64,000 nt of DNA from contig CAKNFP010000002.1 in assembly GCA_930633525.1 (NCBI GenBank), forward strand, positions 868,001-932,000, given 5' to 3'. The notes beneath the pieces are model-generated. The model ran no database searches. It worked only from the letters and a program-made list of their open reading frames with translations, and had not been told where the DNA came from. A program made the position numbers and the translations under genes. The stretch is from Hyphomicrobiales bacterium. GTDB lineage: Bacteria > Pseudomonadota > Alphaproteobacteria > Rhizobiales > Beijerinckiaceae. This document shows positions 50,573 through 59,734 of this stretch, in pieces. How positions within the stretch are numbered: position 1 is the first letter of the stretch; every line of letters starts with the position of its first letter.

Positions 50573-51514
50573 ATGAACTTCAGGCCGATGCTGTTCGCGG
50601 CTGCCATAACGATGGCAGCGACAATTTCCGGGGCGTCGAGGGCTGAATGGCAGCCTTCCGGCCCAATCACCATCATCGTGCCATTCGGGGCCGGCGGCTC
50701 CACAGATGTCTTCGGGCGCGTCTTCGCGACGGAGATGCAGAAACAGACCGGATGGACTGTACTGGTGGAAAACCGGCCGGGCGCCGGCGGTCTTATCGGG
50801 CAAATTGCGGTCGCGAACGCCAAGCCAGACGGACAGACGCTCGGCCTCTCGTCAACGTCGATGTTCTCGGTCGAGCCGTTCATGCCGGACGCTTCGGGCG
50901 AGTTGCAGCCGGACAGCGTCGATTTCATGGGCACGCTGAGCGTTATCCCCTATGCGATTGTCGCGGGAAGCCGGGCGCCGTTCGACGACCTCGAAGGTCT
51001 GGCTGAATACTCCAAGACGAAGGGTCCGGCAAAATTCTCGTCAACTTCGGCGCAGCTGACGCTCGGAATGGAGCAGCTTGCCAAGGAGGTTGGCATCGAC
51101 TTCGTCGCCGCTCAGACCTCGGGCTCCGGCGAATCGCTCCAGCTCGTCGCAGGACGCCACGCGGACTTCACGATCTCCGGCGGGGTCCACGTCCCCTTCG
51201 TGCTCGATGGCCGGATGAAGGTGCTGGCGCATTTCATGGATGAGCGGGGCAGTTACGCGGCAAACGCGAAGACCGTTGAGGAGCAGGGCGCGGCCCTACC
51301 ACTGCGGAACTATTTCCTCTTCAATGCGCCGAAGGGGCTGCCCGCCGACGTCAAGGCGACGCTGGCCAAGGCCATCGACAACGCCGTGAACTCTGAAGCC
51401 GTGCGGAAATACGGCGAAAGCATCTTTGTGACGGTCAGGAACCTCGGACCAGAGGGATCGACCAAGGATGTCATGGAGCAGGCTGCCGTCTGGCGCGCGC
51501 GCCTCGGCAAGTAA
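50573..51514 (+). CDS. Tripartite tricarboxylate transporter substrate-binding protein (TctC/Bug family), second system
   Basis: A 313-residue periplasmic binding protein. The start follows GGGGAGGAATAGAC. A signal peptide runs to about residue 23 (ITMAATISGASRA). Bug motifs: PITIIVPFGAGGSTDVFGRVFATEM, GWTVLVENRPGAGGLIGQIAVANAKPDGQTLGLSSTSM in two parts, and ending PLRNYFLFNAPKGLPADVKA. It differs clearly from the tctC at 36257, so this is not a recent duplication. It heads tctB, tctA and an enolase-superfamily gene on the plus strand, behind operator candidate 6. Confidence 0.93.
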   Translation: MNFRPMLFAAAITMAATISGASRAEWQPSGPITIIVPFGAGGSTDVFGRVFATEMQKQTGWTVLVENRPGAGGLIGQIAVANAKPDGQTLGLSSTSMFSVEPFMPDASGELQPDSVDFMGTLSVIPYAIVAGSRAPFDDLEGLAEYSKTKGPAKFSSTSAQLTLGMEQLAKEVGIDFVAAQTSGSGESLQLVAGRHADFTISGGVHVPFVLDGRMKVLAHFMDERGSYAANAKTVEEQGAALPLRNYFLFNAPKGLPADVKATLAKAIDNAVNSEAVRKYGESIFVTVRNLGPEGSTKDVMEQAAVWRARLGK

Positions 51515-51645
51515 CCGCGGCCGAAACCGACACTGAGCACCAATCGTCATTCCCTCGACCTGCGCGGGCGGGCCGGCTGTGATCCGTTGTCCGTGCTGGG
51601 CGACGACGCCGATACCCCGCGCGATTTGTCAGCTGGAGAATTCGT

Positions 51646-52122
51646 ATGGAGACCCAAGGCGGGCGAGATCTCGTCGCAGGCGGAGCCCTCATCGTTTTCG
51701 GGGCGTTCTTCGCCGGCTATGCCGCAATTAATCTCAAGTTGGGGTCCTTTGCGCAGATGGGGCCGGGCATGTTCCCCCTGGTCGTCGGCGCAATGGTCAT
51801 CGCGCTCGGCGCGGCCATTCTACTGACGACAGTCCTTGGCGCCTGGCAAGGTTCGGTCGCGTCCGAAGGCCCCGCACCCGAAAAGGCCGATTGGCGAACC
51901 CTTGTCATCGTCGTCCTGTCCATTGCCGCCTTCGCGCTCTTGGTCCGGCGGTTTGGCATGGCTCCCGCCGTCGTGAGCCTCGTCCTCGTGTCGTCCTTCG
52001 CGTCCCGAGAACTCTCCCTGCCGAAGATGCTCGCTCTGGCAGCCGGGCTTGCTGTGACTGGATGGGCGATCTTCATCGTGCTGCTCGGCCTGCCCATCAA
52101 GCTCCTCGCGTGGCCGTTCTGA
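51646..52122 (+). CDS. Tripartite tricarboxylate transporter small permease (TctB family), second system
   Basis: A 158-residue membrane protein with about four hydrophobic segments. The opening GGALIVFGAFFAGYAAINLKLGSFAQMGPGMFPLVVGA (two adjacent motifs) matches the TctB pattern, as at 35723. A ribosome site is present (CTGGAGAATTCGT). Its stop overlaps the tctA start by one base (TGATG). Confidence 0.92.
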   Translation: METQGGRDLVAGGALIVFGAFFAGYAAINLKLGSFAQMGPGMFPLVVGAMVIALGAAILLTTVLGAWQGSVASEGPAPEKADWRTLVIVVLSIAAFALLVRRFGMAPAVVSLVLVSSFASRELSLPKMLALAAGLAVTGWAIFIVLLGLPIKLLAWPF

Positions 52123-53648
52123 TGGAATCCGCGGGCTTCTTCAGCGACCTCTCGTCCAATCTCGCCGTCGGCCTCGCGACGGCGTTGACCCTCGAGAATC
52201 TCGCTTACTGCGCGCTCGGGGTCACGCTGGGAACGTTCCTCGGCGCGCTTCCGGGCATCGGCGTTCTCATCGCCATGTCGATGCTGTTCCCGGTGACCTT
52301 CCATCTGCCGGCGACAGCGGCGATCATCATGCTGGGGGGAATCTACTACGGCACCGCATATGGCGGCTCCATTTCGTCAATCCTTCTCAACGTCCCGGGC
52401 ACGCCGGCCAACGCGGTCGCGTGCCTCGACGGTCATCCGATGGCGCAGCAGGGACGGGCCGGAGTGGCCCTGTCGATGACCGCCGTGTCGAGCTTCATCG
52501 GGGGGAGCATCGGCATCCTCATCATGATGTTCTTCGCGCCGGTGATCGCCGAGCACGCACTCGATTTCGGGCCGGCCGAATACTTCATGCTGATCCTGCT
52601 CGGTCTGCTCGCGGCGTCGACCGTGTCCGGCGGATCGCCGCTCAAAGGCGTCGCGATGGTTTTCTTCGGCATCGCGCTCGGCCTCGTCGGTACCGATCTG
52701 AATTCCGGGCAATTCCGCTACGTCTTCGGCATCGTCGAACTCCGCGATGGACTCGGACTGCTCGGCATCGCGATGGGCGTATTCGGGGTGACCGAGATCG
52801 TCGCCACCATACGCGGCGCGCGGCCCGAGCCCGTCGACAGCCGGTCGATCACGTTGAAAACGATGATGCCGACACGCGACGATGTCTCAAGGCTCTGGAT
52901 GCCATCGCTACGGGGCGCCGGCATCGGCTCCTTCATCGGCGCCTTGCCCGGCACGGGCAGCATGATTGCCTCCTTCATGTCTTATGCCGTGGAACGGCGC
53001 GTCTCGCGCGAGCCGGAGCGGTTTGGGAAGGGTGCACTAGAAGGCGTCATCGCCCCCGAGGCGGCGAATAATGCGGCGGATCAGACCGCCTTCATCCCTA
53101 CGCTCACGCTGGGAATTCCGGGTAGCCCGGCCCTTGCCCTGATCCTGGGGATCCTTCTGATCCACGGCATCAATCCCGGTCCGACCATGCTCAGCGAGCG
53201 CCCGGACATGTTCTGGGGCTTGGTCATGAGTTTCTGGGTGGGCAATATCCTGTTGCTCATCCTCAACATCCCTCTGATCGGGATCTGGGTGCGGGTGCTA
53301 TCCATTCCCTATCGCCTGCTTTACCCCTCGATTCTGTTCTTCGTCTGCATCGGCGCGTTCTCGGTGAACAATGCCGTCTTCGACCTGTGGACGGTGGCCG
53401 GCTTCGCGGTTCTGGGGTACTGCATGCGCCTCCTCGGGCTACCCGCAGCGCCGCTGGTTCTTGGCTATGTCCTTGGGCCGATGATGGAAATCCAGTTTCG
53501 CCGCACGCTGATCTTCTCCGGCGGCGATTTCACCGCCTTTGTCGATCGTCCGATCAGCCTGACGCTCTTGTTCGTCTGCATCGCCGTACTTGCCGCCCCT
53601 GCCCTGCTGGAACTGCGCGGGCGGTTTCGGCGTCGCGCTACATCCTAG
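52122..53648 (+). CDS. Tripartite tricarboxylate transporter large permease (TctA family), second system
   Basis: A 508-residue membrane protein. I place the start at 52122, one base inside the tctB stop; the frame extends upstream only through tctB. TctA hallmarks: GTFLGALPGIGVLIAMSMLFP, GGIYYGTAYGGSISSILLNVPGTP, GSFIGALPGTGSMIASFMSY and APEAANNAADQTAFIPTLTLGIPGSPA. It has about 11 membrane helices. It ends 12 bases before the enolase-superfamily gene. Confidence 0.94.
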   Translation: MESAGFFSDLSSNLAVGLATALTLENLAYCALGVTLGTFLGALPGIGVLIAMSMLFPVTFHLPATAAIIMLGGIYYGTAYGGSISSILLNVPGTPANAVACLDGHPMAQQGRAGVALSMTAVSSFIGGSIGILIMMFFAPVIAEHALDFGPAEYFMLILLGLLAASTVSGGSPLKGVAMVFFGIALGLVGTDLNSGQFRYVFGIVELRDGLGLLGIAMGVFGVTEIVATIRGARPEPVDSRSITLKTMMPTRDDVSRLWMPSLRGAGIGSFIGALPGTGSMIASFMSYAVERRVSREPERFGKGALEGVIAPEAANNAADQTAFIPTLTLGIPGSPALALILGILLIHGINPGPTMLSERPDMFWGLVMSFWVGNILLLILNIPLIGIWVRVLSIPYRLLYPSILFFVCIGAFSVNNAVFDLWTVAGFAVLGYCMRLLGLPAAPLVLGYVLGPMMEIQFRRTLIFSGGDFTAFVDRPISLTLLFVCIAVLAAPALLELRGRFRRRATS

Positions 53649-53660
53649 GGAGGGGCGCAC

Positions 53661-54779
53661 ATGCGCATCGTCGCTTACGAACTGCATCGCTATCGGTTGC
53701 CCTACCGGCGTCCGGTCAGGTGGTTCAACTCCGTCGAAGATGAGGGCGAATTCGTCCTTCTTCGCATCACTGGCGAGAACGGCGCCCGCGGCGTCGCGGA
53801 GGCGCCCGTGAAGCCAACCTGGGGCGGCCTCTCACCGCGTGCGTTGATCGCGCTCGTTGAAGATCTCCTGCTCCCCTCGCTTGCCGCGGTCGATGTCTCC
53901 GATCTTGGCGCCGTACGCGAGGCGCTTGCCATCTATCCCGACAACCAACTGGCGAAGATGCTCGTCGTCAATGCCTGCGCGGTGCTTGCCGCCGCAAGTC
54001 GGGGAGAATGGCCGTGGCGACCGGCTGGGGGCGGAGCGACCAGCGTCGGGGTGAGCTGGTGCGTGACGCGCCAGCCGCCCGCCGCCATGGCCGAAGAAGC
54101 GGCTGCGATGACCGCGCGACACGGCTTCTCGACCTTGAAGCTGAAGGGTGGGCAAGGCTTCGAGACGGACCGCGCAGTTCTGCGGGCCGTGCGCCGCGCC
54201 GTCGGCGACGAGGTCACGCTGACGGTCGACGCCAATGGCGCTTATGGGACGGACGACGTTCGTGAGTATCTTCGCTTGCTGGCCAACGAAGGGGTGGCGA
54301 TCGCGGAAGACCCGATGCCTTTCCGTCCCGACGAGACGTTTTCCCGGCTCATCGCCGACAGCGCGCTGCCGATCCTCGTCGATACCCCCTGTGTGACGGC
54401 GCGGGATGCCGCCGCCTTCATCGCCCGTGGAGCGACGGCCATCAGCATCAAGCCGGGCCGTATCGGGTTCGCCGAGGCCATCGCGATCGCGGAGATGGCC
54501 CAGGTCGCCAATGTCGAGGTCTGCGTCGGAATGTATGCCGAGAGCGCGCTCGGATCGCTCATCAGCCTGCATTTCGCGACCAGACTCGCACGCTCGCTGA
54601 CACCGGCGGAACAGAGCTTCTACATGATGATGACAGACCAGGTGCTCGCTGTCCCGCTCACTGTTACAGGTGGTCGGATCGGATTGCCGGAAACGCTCGA
54701 CCTCGACACCCTCGTCGATTGGAACAAGATCGCGCCACTCGGGGCGGCTCTATCAGCGCCTATACTTGAGACATCATAA
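53661..54779 (+). CDS. Enolase superfamily protein (muconate lactonizing enzyme subgroup)
   Basis: A 372-residue enolase-superfamily enzyme. A GGGAGGGG ribosome site precedes the ATG. The catalytic layout is K160-x-K162 (LKLKGG), metal ligands D190 (VDANGAYG), E216 or D217 (AEDPMP) and D241 (LVDTPC), and K264 (SIKPGRIG) on the opposite face. The two lysine faces place it in the MLE subgroup, which includes cycloisomerases, o-succinylbenzoate synthases and dipeptide epimerases. It directly follows the second tct operon, suggesting it transforms the imported carboxylate. A short AT-rich region follows, then decayed genes. Confidence 0.9.
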   Translation: MRIVAYELHRYRLPYRRPVRWFNSVEDEGEFVLLRITGENGARGVAEAPVKPTWGGLSPRALIALVEDLLLPSLAAVDVSDLGAVREALAIYPDNQLAKMLVVNACAVLAAASRGEWPWRPAGGGATSVGVSWCVTRQPPAAMAEEAAAMTARHGFSTLKLKGGQGFETDRAVLRAVRRAVGDEVTLTVDANGAYGTDDVREYLRLLANEGVAIAEDPMPFRPDETFSRLIADSALPILVDTPCVTARDAAAFIARGATAISIKPGRIGFAEAIAIAEMAQVANVEVCVGMYAESALGSLISLHFATRLARSLTPAEQSFYMMMTDQVLAVPLTVTGGRIGLPETLDLDTLVDWNKIAPLGAALSAPILETS

Positions 54780-55262
54780 ATATTCCTTGAAATTACCAGG
54801 GCCAACCGCCGGTCTGCTGGCCGTCGTATTGATCGCGGTCGCCCTGCGCTATTCCGAGCTGGTGGGAATAACCGGCTCGGACGAACTCGCAAGCTGGCTC
54901 AATATTGCCCTGACTTTCATCGGCTTTCCGCTGGTCGCCAGCAGGGCTCTCGCCATGCGCTTCGATCTCATCTCATCACGTTTGCGGGACATTCGCGCGA
55001 CGCTTGCGAGATTGTCACTCAGGGCATCGTCGTTTATGCCTCGCTGTTCCTGGTCGCAAGCGGCCTTGCCCTCATCCGCGAGACCGGGGGAATTTCCCCG
55101 GTGCTCGTATGACCCGAATGGTGGCGCTATGCTTTGGCGCTCGTCGGCGGCCGTATTGGCTGCGTAGTCGTCGCGCTGCGGCTCATCGTAGAACGCCGCC
55201 ACCCGCTATTCACCGCGAGCTCCCTCGCCATCGGCGCTATGCTGTTTCTGTTCAGCGACTAG
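54780..55262 (+). pseudogene. TRAP transporter small permease (DctQ-like) remnant, frameshifted
   Basis: Two frames together keep a DctQ-like pattern. From about 54786 one frame reads LLAVVLIAVALRYSELVG, then SDELASWLNIALTFIGFPL and SRALAMRFDLIS; after about 54990 the pattern shifts frame to IVVYASLFLVASGLALIRET. Later bases in yet another frame give LALVGGRIGCVVVALRLIVE and end in FLFSD with a stop at 55260-55262. The TRAP-type helices are recognisable but no intact start or continuous frame exists, so the gene is dead. Confidence 0.6.
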
Positions 55263-55625
55263 GCGGACATCGCGGCATTCGCTACGCCGAGTCTCATCGC
55301 GGGCGCGCGGGCATATTATGACTCATACTGGAGCGCTCCCCTCCCCCACGCCCTGCTCTCTGCCCTGTCGCCTGCAGTGCCCATCGGCAGCCTTCTGCCT
55401 CTCACGGGCATGTGCAGACAGCCGACTCAGGCGTCCATCCTTTTCTACCACTGGCGATCCCCTTTTTCCTGCTCGCCGGGAACGCCGATGCTGTCAGGCG
55501 GGCCCGCCAACAGGCTCGTGGCTTTGGCAGATACGCTGGTCGGCCATCGACGGGCGCGGGCTTGCGCAGACGGCCTTGCTTACCAACGTGTTCTTCTCGT
55601 ACTTCATATTAGATCTTTATCGTGT
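55263..55625 (+). pseudogene. TRAP transporter large permease (DctM-like) N-terminal remnant, frameshifted
   Basis: Fragments in different frames match a DctM beginning: PFLPLAIPFFLLAGNADA (about 55440-55490), then SGGPANRLVALADTLVGH (about 55500-55553), then GLAQTALLTNVFFSYF (about 55560-55605). Each change of frame lies within 20-30 bases of the previous one, so at least two indels are present. The remaining three-quarters of the gene is missing; AT-rich sequence and an integrase remnant follow. It belonged with the DctQ remnant to a TRAP carboxylate importer, now lost. Confidence 0.6.
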
Positions 55626-55796
55626 TGATAAATATCATATTCCTCTGTAAAATTCAATATGATAGCAACAATAATACCAGCAAATTTGGTGACTTTGATG
55701 GGACTACATATGGCCCCTACCTCGCCCGTGGATAACGCGATACTGCCAATTGGCCAGGCGCCACTTCCGGCGCCCGAGCTCCCCCGTGTCCGGCAG

Positions 55797-56474
55797 CGAG
55801 TCGGTACGGTCCTTGATTGGGAGAAGGCATCCGGCTTTCTGAGCGGGGCAATCCGGTCGCGGGTGTGACCAAGGTCTTCCTAAACAGCGGGATCGTGACG
55901 CCCACCATGCGGCACTGCCCTATGACAAGGTACCCGCGTTCATCCAGGCCATGCGCGCCACCGACAGCAGCTTATCAGCCAAGCTTGCCTTCGAGTTTTT
56001 GATCCTCACCGCCACCCGGACCAGTGAGGTCTTGGATGCCCGGTGGGATGAGATCGATGCGGATCAGGCGGTCTGGGCCATTCCGAAGGCACGCATGAAG
56101 GCGGCCGGGAGCACCGCATCCCCCTCCCCGATCGGTGTGTGGACATTCTCGATACCGCGAAGACCCTGAACGGCAATCCCTTTATCTTTCCGGGCCAGTT
56201 CCTTGACCGGCCATTGTCGAACATGGCCTTGCTCATGATGCTGCGCCGGATGAAGGTCGATGCGACGGCCCATGGTTTCCGTTCGTCCTTTCGGGACTGG
56301 GCGGCCGAGACCACACATTTTCCCCGCGATGTCTGCGAGATGGCGCTTGCCCACACGATCGAGAACAAGGTCGAAGCCGCCTACCGCCGTGGCGACCTCT
56401 TCGACAAGCGCCGCGAACTGATGGTGACTTGGGCGATATTTGCGACGACGCCGGTGGCGAAGGCGGAACCGTGA
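55797..56474 (+). pseudogene. Tyrosine recombinase (P4-type phage integrase) remnant, frameshifted
   Basis: The catalytic half of a tyrosine recombinase is spread over at least two frameshifts. RVGTVLDWEKASGFLSG at about 55797 belongs to the core-binding region. KVPAFIQAMRATDSSLSAKLAFEFLILTATRTSEVL from about 55930 has the first catalytic Arg (TRTSEV). After a shift near 56130, VDILDTAKTLNGNPFIFPG and HGFRSSFRDWAAETTHFPRD hold the box II His-x-x-Arg, and ALAHTIENKVEAAYRRGDLF holds the final His and the Tyr nucleophile. It is a decayed genomic-island integrase, with the N-terminus and reading-frame unity lost. Confidence 0.8.
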
Positions 56475-56811
56475 TTATGCAGTGATGCCGTCCGGCGCAG
56501 GCTTCAGTGATCGGCGGCAGCTCGATTTGAACTCACATGGGCTACCCAGCCCCCGTCAGGGAACGCGGCCAAACTGGCCAATGCCTTGTTCCTATGGTAC
56601 CCTCGAACTCGATTGTTTTAATGTCATTGCGCACGGAAACGGGCCTTGGGGCACCGCAAGTTGCGGTAAGGCCAGCGATATAGGGGAAGCCTTCTCATGA
56701 TGTTACCGATTCAGGTCGTCGCCCTGCACTATCATGGGATATGACCTGATGTTCTCTCGCATGGTGTTTGAGCATGTGCGTGATGTCGAGAAGGCCTGCT
56801 TATAGTCCCGC
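56475..56811. other. Intergenic region after the integrase remnant
   Basis: About 337 bases. An inverted repeat with ACCGCAA/TTGCGGT arms (56653-56667) nested inside GGCCTT/AAGGCC (56642-56647 and 56668-56673) is the only structured element. No tRNA gene or attachment-site duplication is visible. Confidence 0.4.
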
Positions 56812-57228
56812 TCAGCGTAGACCGGATGGCCTGGTGCTGTTTCTTAGACATGGAGATAGACCCTCGTTTTCTGTCGGCAATTGCCGCGCGGCATGATCAC
56901 GCATCCAGGGCAGGAAGCCCTTCAGGAAGCGTGTCGTGGCAGGCATGAAGTGCGAGCCATGATGGAAAAGCGGATCGAGGCTGGTGACGATGAGACGGCC
57001 GTTGGTGCTCACGTCATCCACGTAGAGGATCGGCTTGCCGGCTTCGTTGACGGCCAACACTGTCACGCCTTCAGGCGGATCGAACCAGCCGTGCAGGTGC
57101 CAGGTCAGGTCCTCCTCGGCCAGGTAGCGGAAAAGGGAGTGATCGGTATTCGCGGCCTGCACGCCGAGATCCGCGCCCTGCGTGAGCCACCACCACCAGT
57201 TGGTTGGCAAGGTCAACATCATCGTCAT
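56812..57228 (-). CDS. Hypothetical protein, probable C-terminal fragment
   Basis: A 138-residue frame with no ribosome site at its ATG. It contains EDLTWHLHGWFDPPEGVTVL, ILYVDDVSTNGRLIVTSLDP and HHGSHFMPATTRFLKGFLPW, which read like a coherent folded domain; I associate such lines with glutamine-amidotransferase-like or ThuA-like domains but cannot confirm. The sudden start, lone position beside integrase and TRAP remnants, and a low-quality tail (SPCLRNSTRPSGLR) suggest it is the rear of a larger gene cut by rearrangement. Confidence 0.4.
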   Translation of the reverse strand: MTMMLTLPTNWWWWLTQGADLGVQAANTDHSLFRYLAEEDLTWHLHGWFDPPEGVTVLAVNEAGKPILYVDDVSTNGRLIVTSLDPLFHHGSHFMPATTRFLKGFLPWMRDHAARQLPTENEGLSPCLRNSTRPSGLR

Positions 57229-57411
57229 CGTATGCGCGATAGGCTTTGCAACCGCAGAGCGCCAGGCCTTTGAAACCTGCGGTTTGGCCTAGCTAAATGC
57301 TCGCAACCATTAGCAACCACGTAAACGCTATCTTGCCGGCATATGCTGCCCAGGCAGCGGAAGCCGCGTCCCCTTTAGAGGGCTCTCCACTCTTGGGGCG
57401 CGGTCAACCCT

Positions 57412-58794
57412 TCACGAGGCCTTACGCAGCGGGGCCTGAAGCTGTTTGATCAGCGGATGGTAGTCGCCAGCGTCGAACTTTGCGAACGCCGCCTTGAAGC
57501 CCGCGGTGTCATATTTGCGCGTCGCGGCATCGAATTTTTCCATGAGCCGGTGGCGCGCCATGGGGTTGTCGGGATCGCCGAGCGGATACAGCACTTCCCG
57601 CATATGTTGGCCAGTCGCGGTCTTCAAGATGACGCGAGCGGCCGTGGTTTCCGGAAAGCGATTATCCAGATCGGCGTCGATGAGCAGGGTGATACGGCGG
57701 GCAAAACTCACGGCGCGCGGGTCGTGCAGCAACTCCTCCGACAATGGCAGCAGAGCCTCGCGCCCATATTCCGCAGCCACGCCCAGCACGAAGGGAACTG
57801 AATACTGCGCGCCCTCAAGGGTCTCCGGGTCCGTATCGTTATTGAGCTTGAGCGCACGTGCGAAGGTATGCACCTCGACTTCCTCCACCGCGTCAATGCG
57901 CAGGCCGTCACGCTCGAGGATATCGGTCAGACCGTCGATGGCCGCATGTGCCCATCGGCAGCATGAATAGGGCTTGAAATACACGCGCTCGATTGCAGCG
58001 GAGCGGCCAAGGCCGCGTACGATGTTCGAGGCTTCGAAATACGCGGGATGATCGAGAATGTCGGTCGGGCCCGTGAAGCCGTGAACCGCCAGATCCACCG
58101 CGAGAATGCCCGTGAGCGTGCTCCACGGAATCCCCTCCTTGGCGTGGTTTCCCATGACCTTGGAATAGCCCGCCGCCGATTGGTTGGGGCCGTGGACGCC
58201 GGCGATGGCCATGGCTTGAATGAGCTGTTCACGGTTGAGCCCACGCAGCCTGCCGACCGCTGCCGCGACGCCGTAGTTGCACCATTTGCCGGTCGACATC
58301 GTGTCGAGGCGGCTGAAGTCGCGGCCGGCCGCGACACGAACCGCGACTTCGTAGCCGACGACGATGGCGGCCGCGAGCTCCACCCATGTTGCGCCAATCT
58401 CTTCGGCTACTGCCAGACATGCGGGAATGATGGCTGCTCCCGGATGGCCGGTCGCGGCGCGATGGCCGTCATCCAGGTCGAGAATGCTCGCGGCATTGCA
58501 GTTGGCAAGGACGGCCGCACTGGCAGGCACCTTCTGTCCGGAGAACCAGACCGAGCTCTTGCCCGTTCCGAAAGCGCTGCCCGCTACAGCCCGGGCAGAG
58601 CGGGCGCCGGCCTCGTCGGAGCCTGCTACCGCGGCAGTTACGCAGTCGAGCACGCAGTCGCGTACGAATTGCAAAGTGGTTTCGGATTTTTTCCCGATCG
58701 CCAGACCCAGAACATAGTTTGCAAGGGATGAGAGCGTGGTGGAGTTCCGGCTGACAGCTGGCATCACAGGGCGGTTTATTTGGGTGAGGGCCAT
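57412..58794 (-). CDS. MmgE/PrpD family protein
   Basis: A 460-residue protein of the 2-methylcitrate dehydratase/cis-aconitate decarboxylase fold. Characteristic stretches are AASILDLDDGHRAATGHPGAAIIPACLAVAEEIG (two adjacent motifs), YEVAVRVAAGRD, NYGVAAAVGRLRGLNREQLIQAMAIAG and the active-site region VYFKPYSCCRWAHAAID. The family dehydrates, isomerises or decarboxylates tricarboxylic and related acids. It lies 5 bases after the permease and is the last gene of the unit, so it acts on the imported compound. True PrpD normally sits with prpB and prpC, absent here. Confidence 0.88.
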   Translation of the reverse strand: MALTQINRPVMPAVSRNSTTLSSLANYVLGLAIGKKSETTLQFVRDCVLDCVTAAVAGSDEAGARSARAVAGSAFGTGKSSVWFSGQKVPASAAVLANCNAASILDLDDGHRAATGHPGAAIIPACLAVAEEIGATWVELAAAIVVGYEVAVRVAAGRDFSRLDTMSTGKWCNYGVAAAVGRLRGLNREQLIQAMAIAGVHGPNQSAAGYSKVMGNHAKEGIPWSTLTGILAVDLAVHGFTGPTDILDHPAYFEASNIVRGLGRSAAIERVYFKPYSCCRWAHAAIDGLTDILERDGLRIDAVEEVEVHTFARALKLNNDTDPETLEGAQYSVPFVLGVAAEYGREALLPLSEELLHDPRAVSFARRITLLIDADLDNRFPETTAARVILKTATGQHMREVLYPLGDPDNPMARHRLMEKFDAATRKYDTAGFKAAFAKFDAGDYHPLIKQLQAPLRKAS

Positions 58795-58798
58795 GGAC

Positions 58799-59734
58799 TT
58801 ACTTTCCAGCTCGCTTCAGTCTCGGATCCATCGCGTCCCGCAGACCATCGCCGAGCAGATTTATTGATAGGATTGTGAACATGATGGCAAGCCCAGGCAG
58901 GGTCACCAGCCACCACGCGTTGAGAATGTAGTTGCGTCCTTCGGCAAGCATGATTCCCCATGTGGGCGTTGGTGGCGGAACTCCCATGCCAAGGAATGAC
59001 AAGCCGCTTTCCCAAATAATGTAGTTCGCGGCGCGGACAGTTGCCAGCACAAGCACAGGTGCCAGGATATTCGGGAGAACGTGGCGTATGATGATTGTGC
59101 TGTTGCGTACCCCGATGACCTCCGCCGCTCGGACATATTCCCGACTACGCGCCGAGAGCACGCTGCCGCGCACTGTGCGTGCATAGGTCACCCAGTCGGC
59201 GAGCGCGAGAATGATGATGAGGTTGGTGATGGAAGGGCCGAGCAGCGCGATGACCGAGATCGTAAGCAGCATGAAGGGATATGCGAGGAAGAGATCCCCC
59301 ACGCGCATGATGAGACTGTCCAGCCGCCCGCCATAGAAGCCCGCAATTGTACCGAGCATGACGCCGACAATGAGCGCCATTGTTACGGAGGCGAGGGCAA
59401 CGACAATCGATATGCGCCCACCCGTGAGAATGCGCGACAGGACATCGCGGCCGAGGTTGTCTGTCCCGAGCGGCGTCACCCAGGAACCGCCTTGTTCCCA
59501 GATCGGCGGTGTGAATGTGTTGAGCAAATCCGTCACCTCGCCATCCCTGCCGAGAACGAAGGGAACGACGAAGCAAGCCAGCACGATCAATGCAAGACTG
59601 GTCGCCCCGATCGCCGCGCTCGGGCTTTGTCGGACGAGGGAGCCGAAGCCCCAACGAACCTGCTGGAGCAAGCCGGGCTTGTTAACCGTAGCGTTGCTTC
59701 CCGAAGCTTCTGTCTTCAGATGACAGGAGCTCAT
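58799..59734 (-). CDS. Dipeptide-type ABC transporter permease (DppC-like)
   Basis: A 311-residue permease. The soluble N-terminus includes QQVRWGFGSLVRQSPSAAIG before the first helix; GTDNLGRDVLSRILTGGRIS is the conserved DppC/OppC opening of the core, and REYVRAAEVIGVRNSTIIIRHVLPNILAP is the EAA-type coupling region (two adjacent motifs). About six membrane helices. It overlaps the DppB-like gene by 4 bases (ATGA) at its start. With DppB it should form the channel of a peptide/nickel-type importer. Confidence 0.94.
   Translation of the reverse strand: MSSCHLKTEASGSNATVNKPGLLQQVRWGFGSLVRQSPSAAIGATSLALIVLACFVVPFVLGRDGEVTDLLNTFTPPIWEQGGSWVTPLGTDNLGRDVLSRILTGGRISIVVALASVTMALIVGVMLGTIAGFYGGRLDSLIMRVGDLFLAYPFMLLTISVIALLGPSITNLIIILALADWVTYARTVRGSVLSARSREYVRAAEVIGVRNSTIIIRHVLPNILAPVLVLATVRAANYIIWESGLSFLGMGVPPPTPTWGIMLAEGRNYILNAWWLVTLPGLAIMFTILSINLLGDGLRDAMDPRLKRAGK

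Noticed and set aside
56520..56620. Possible tRNA next to the integrase remnant
   Set aside because: Short TTGAACTC- and TCGAACTC-like strings suggested a T-arm, but no acceptor, D-arm and anticodon stem of proper spacing could be arranged.
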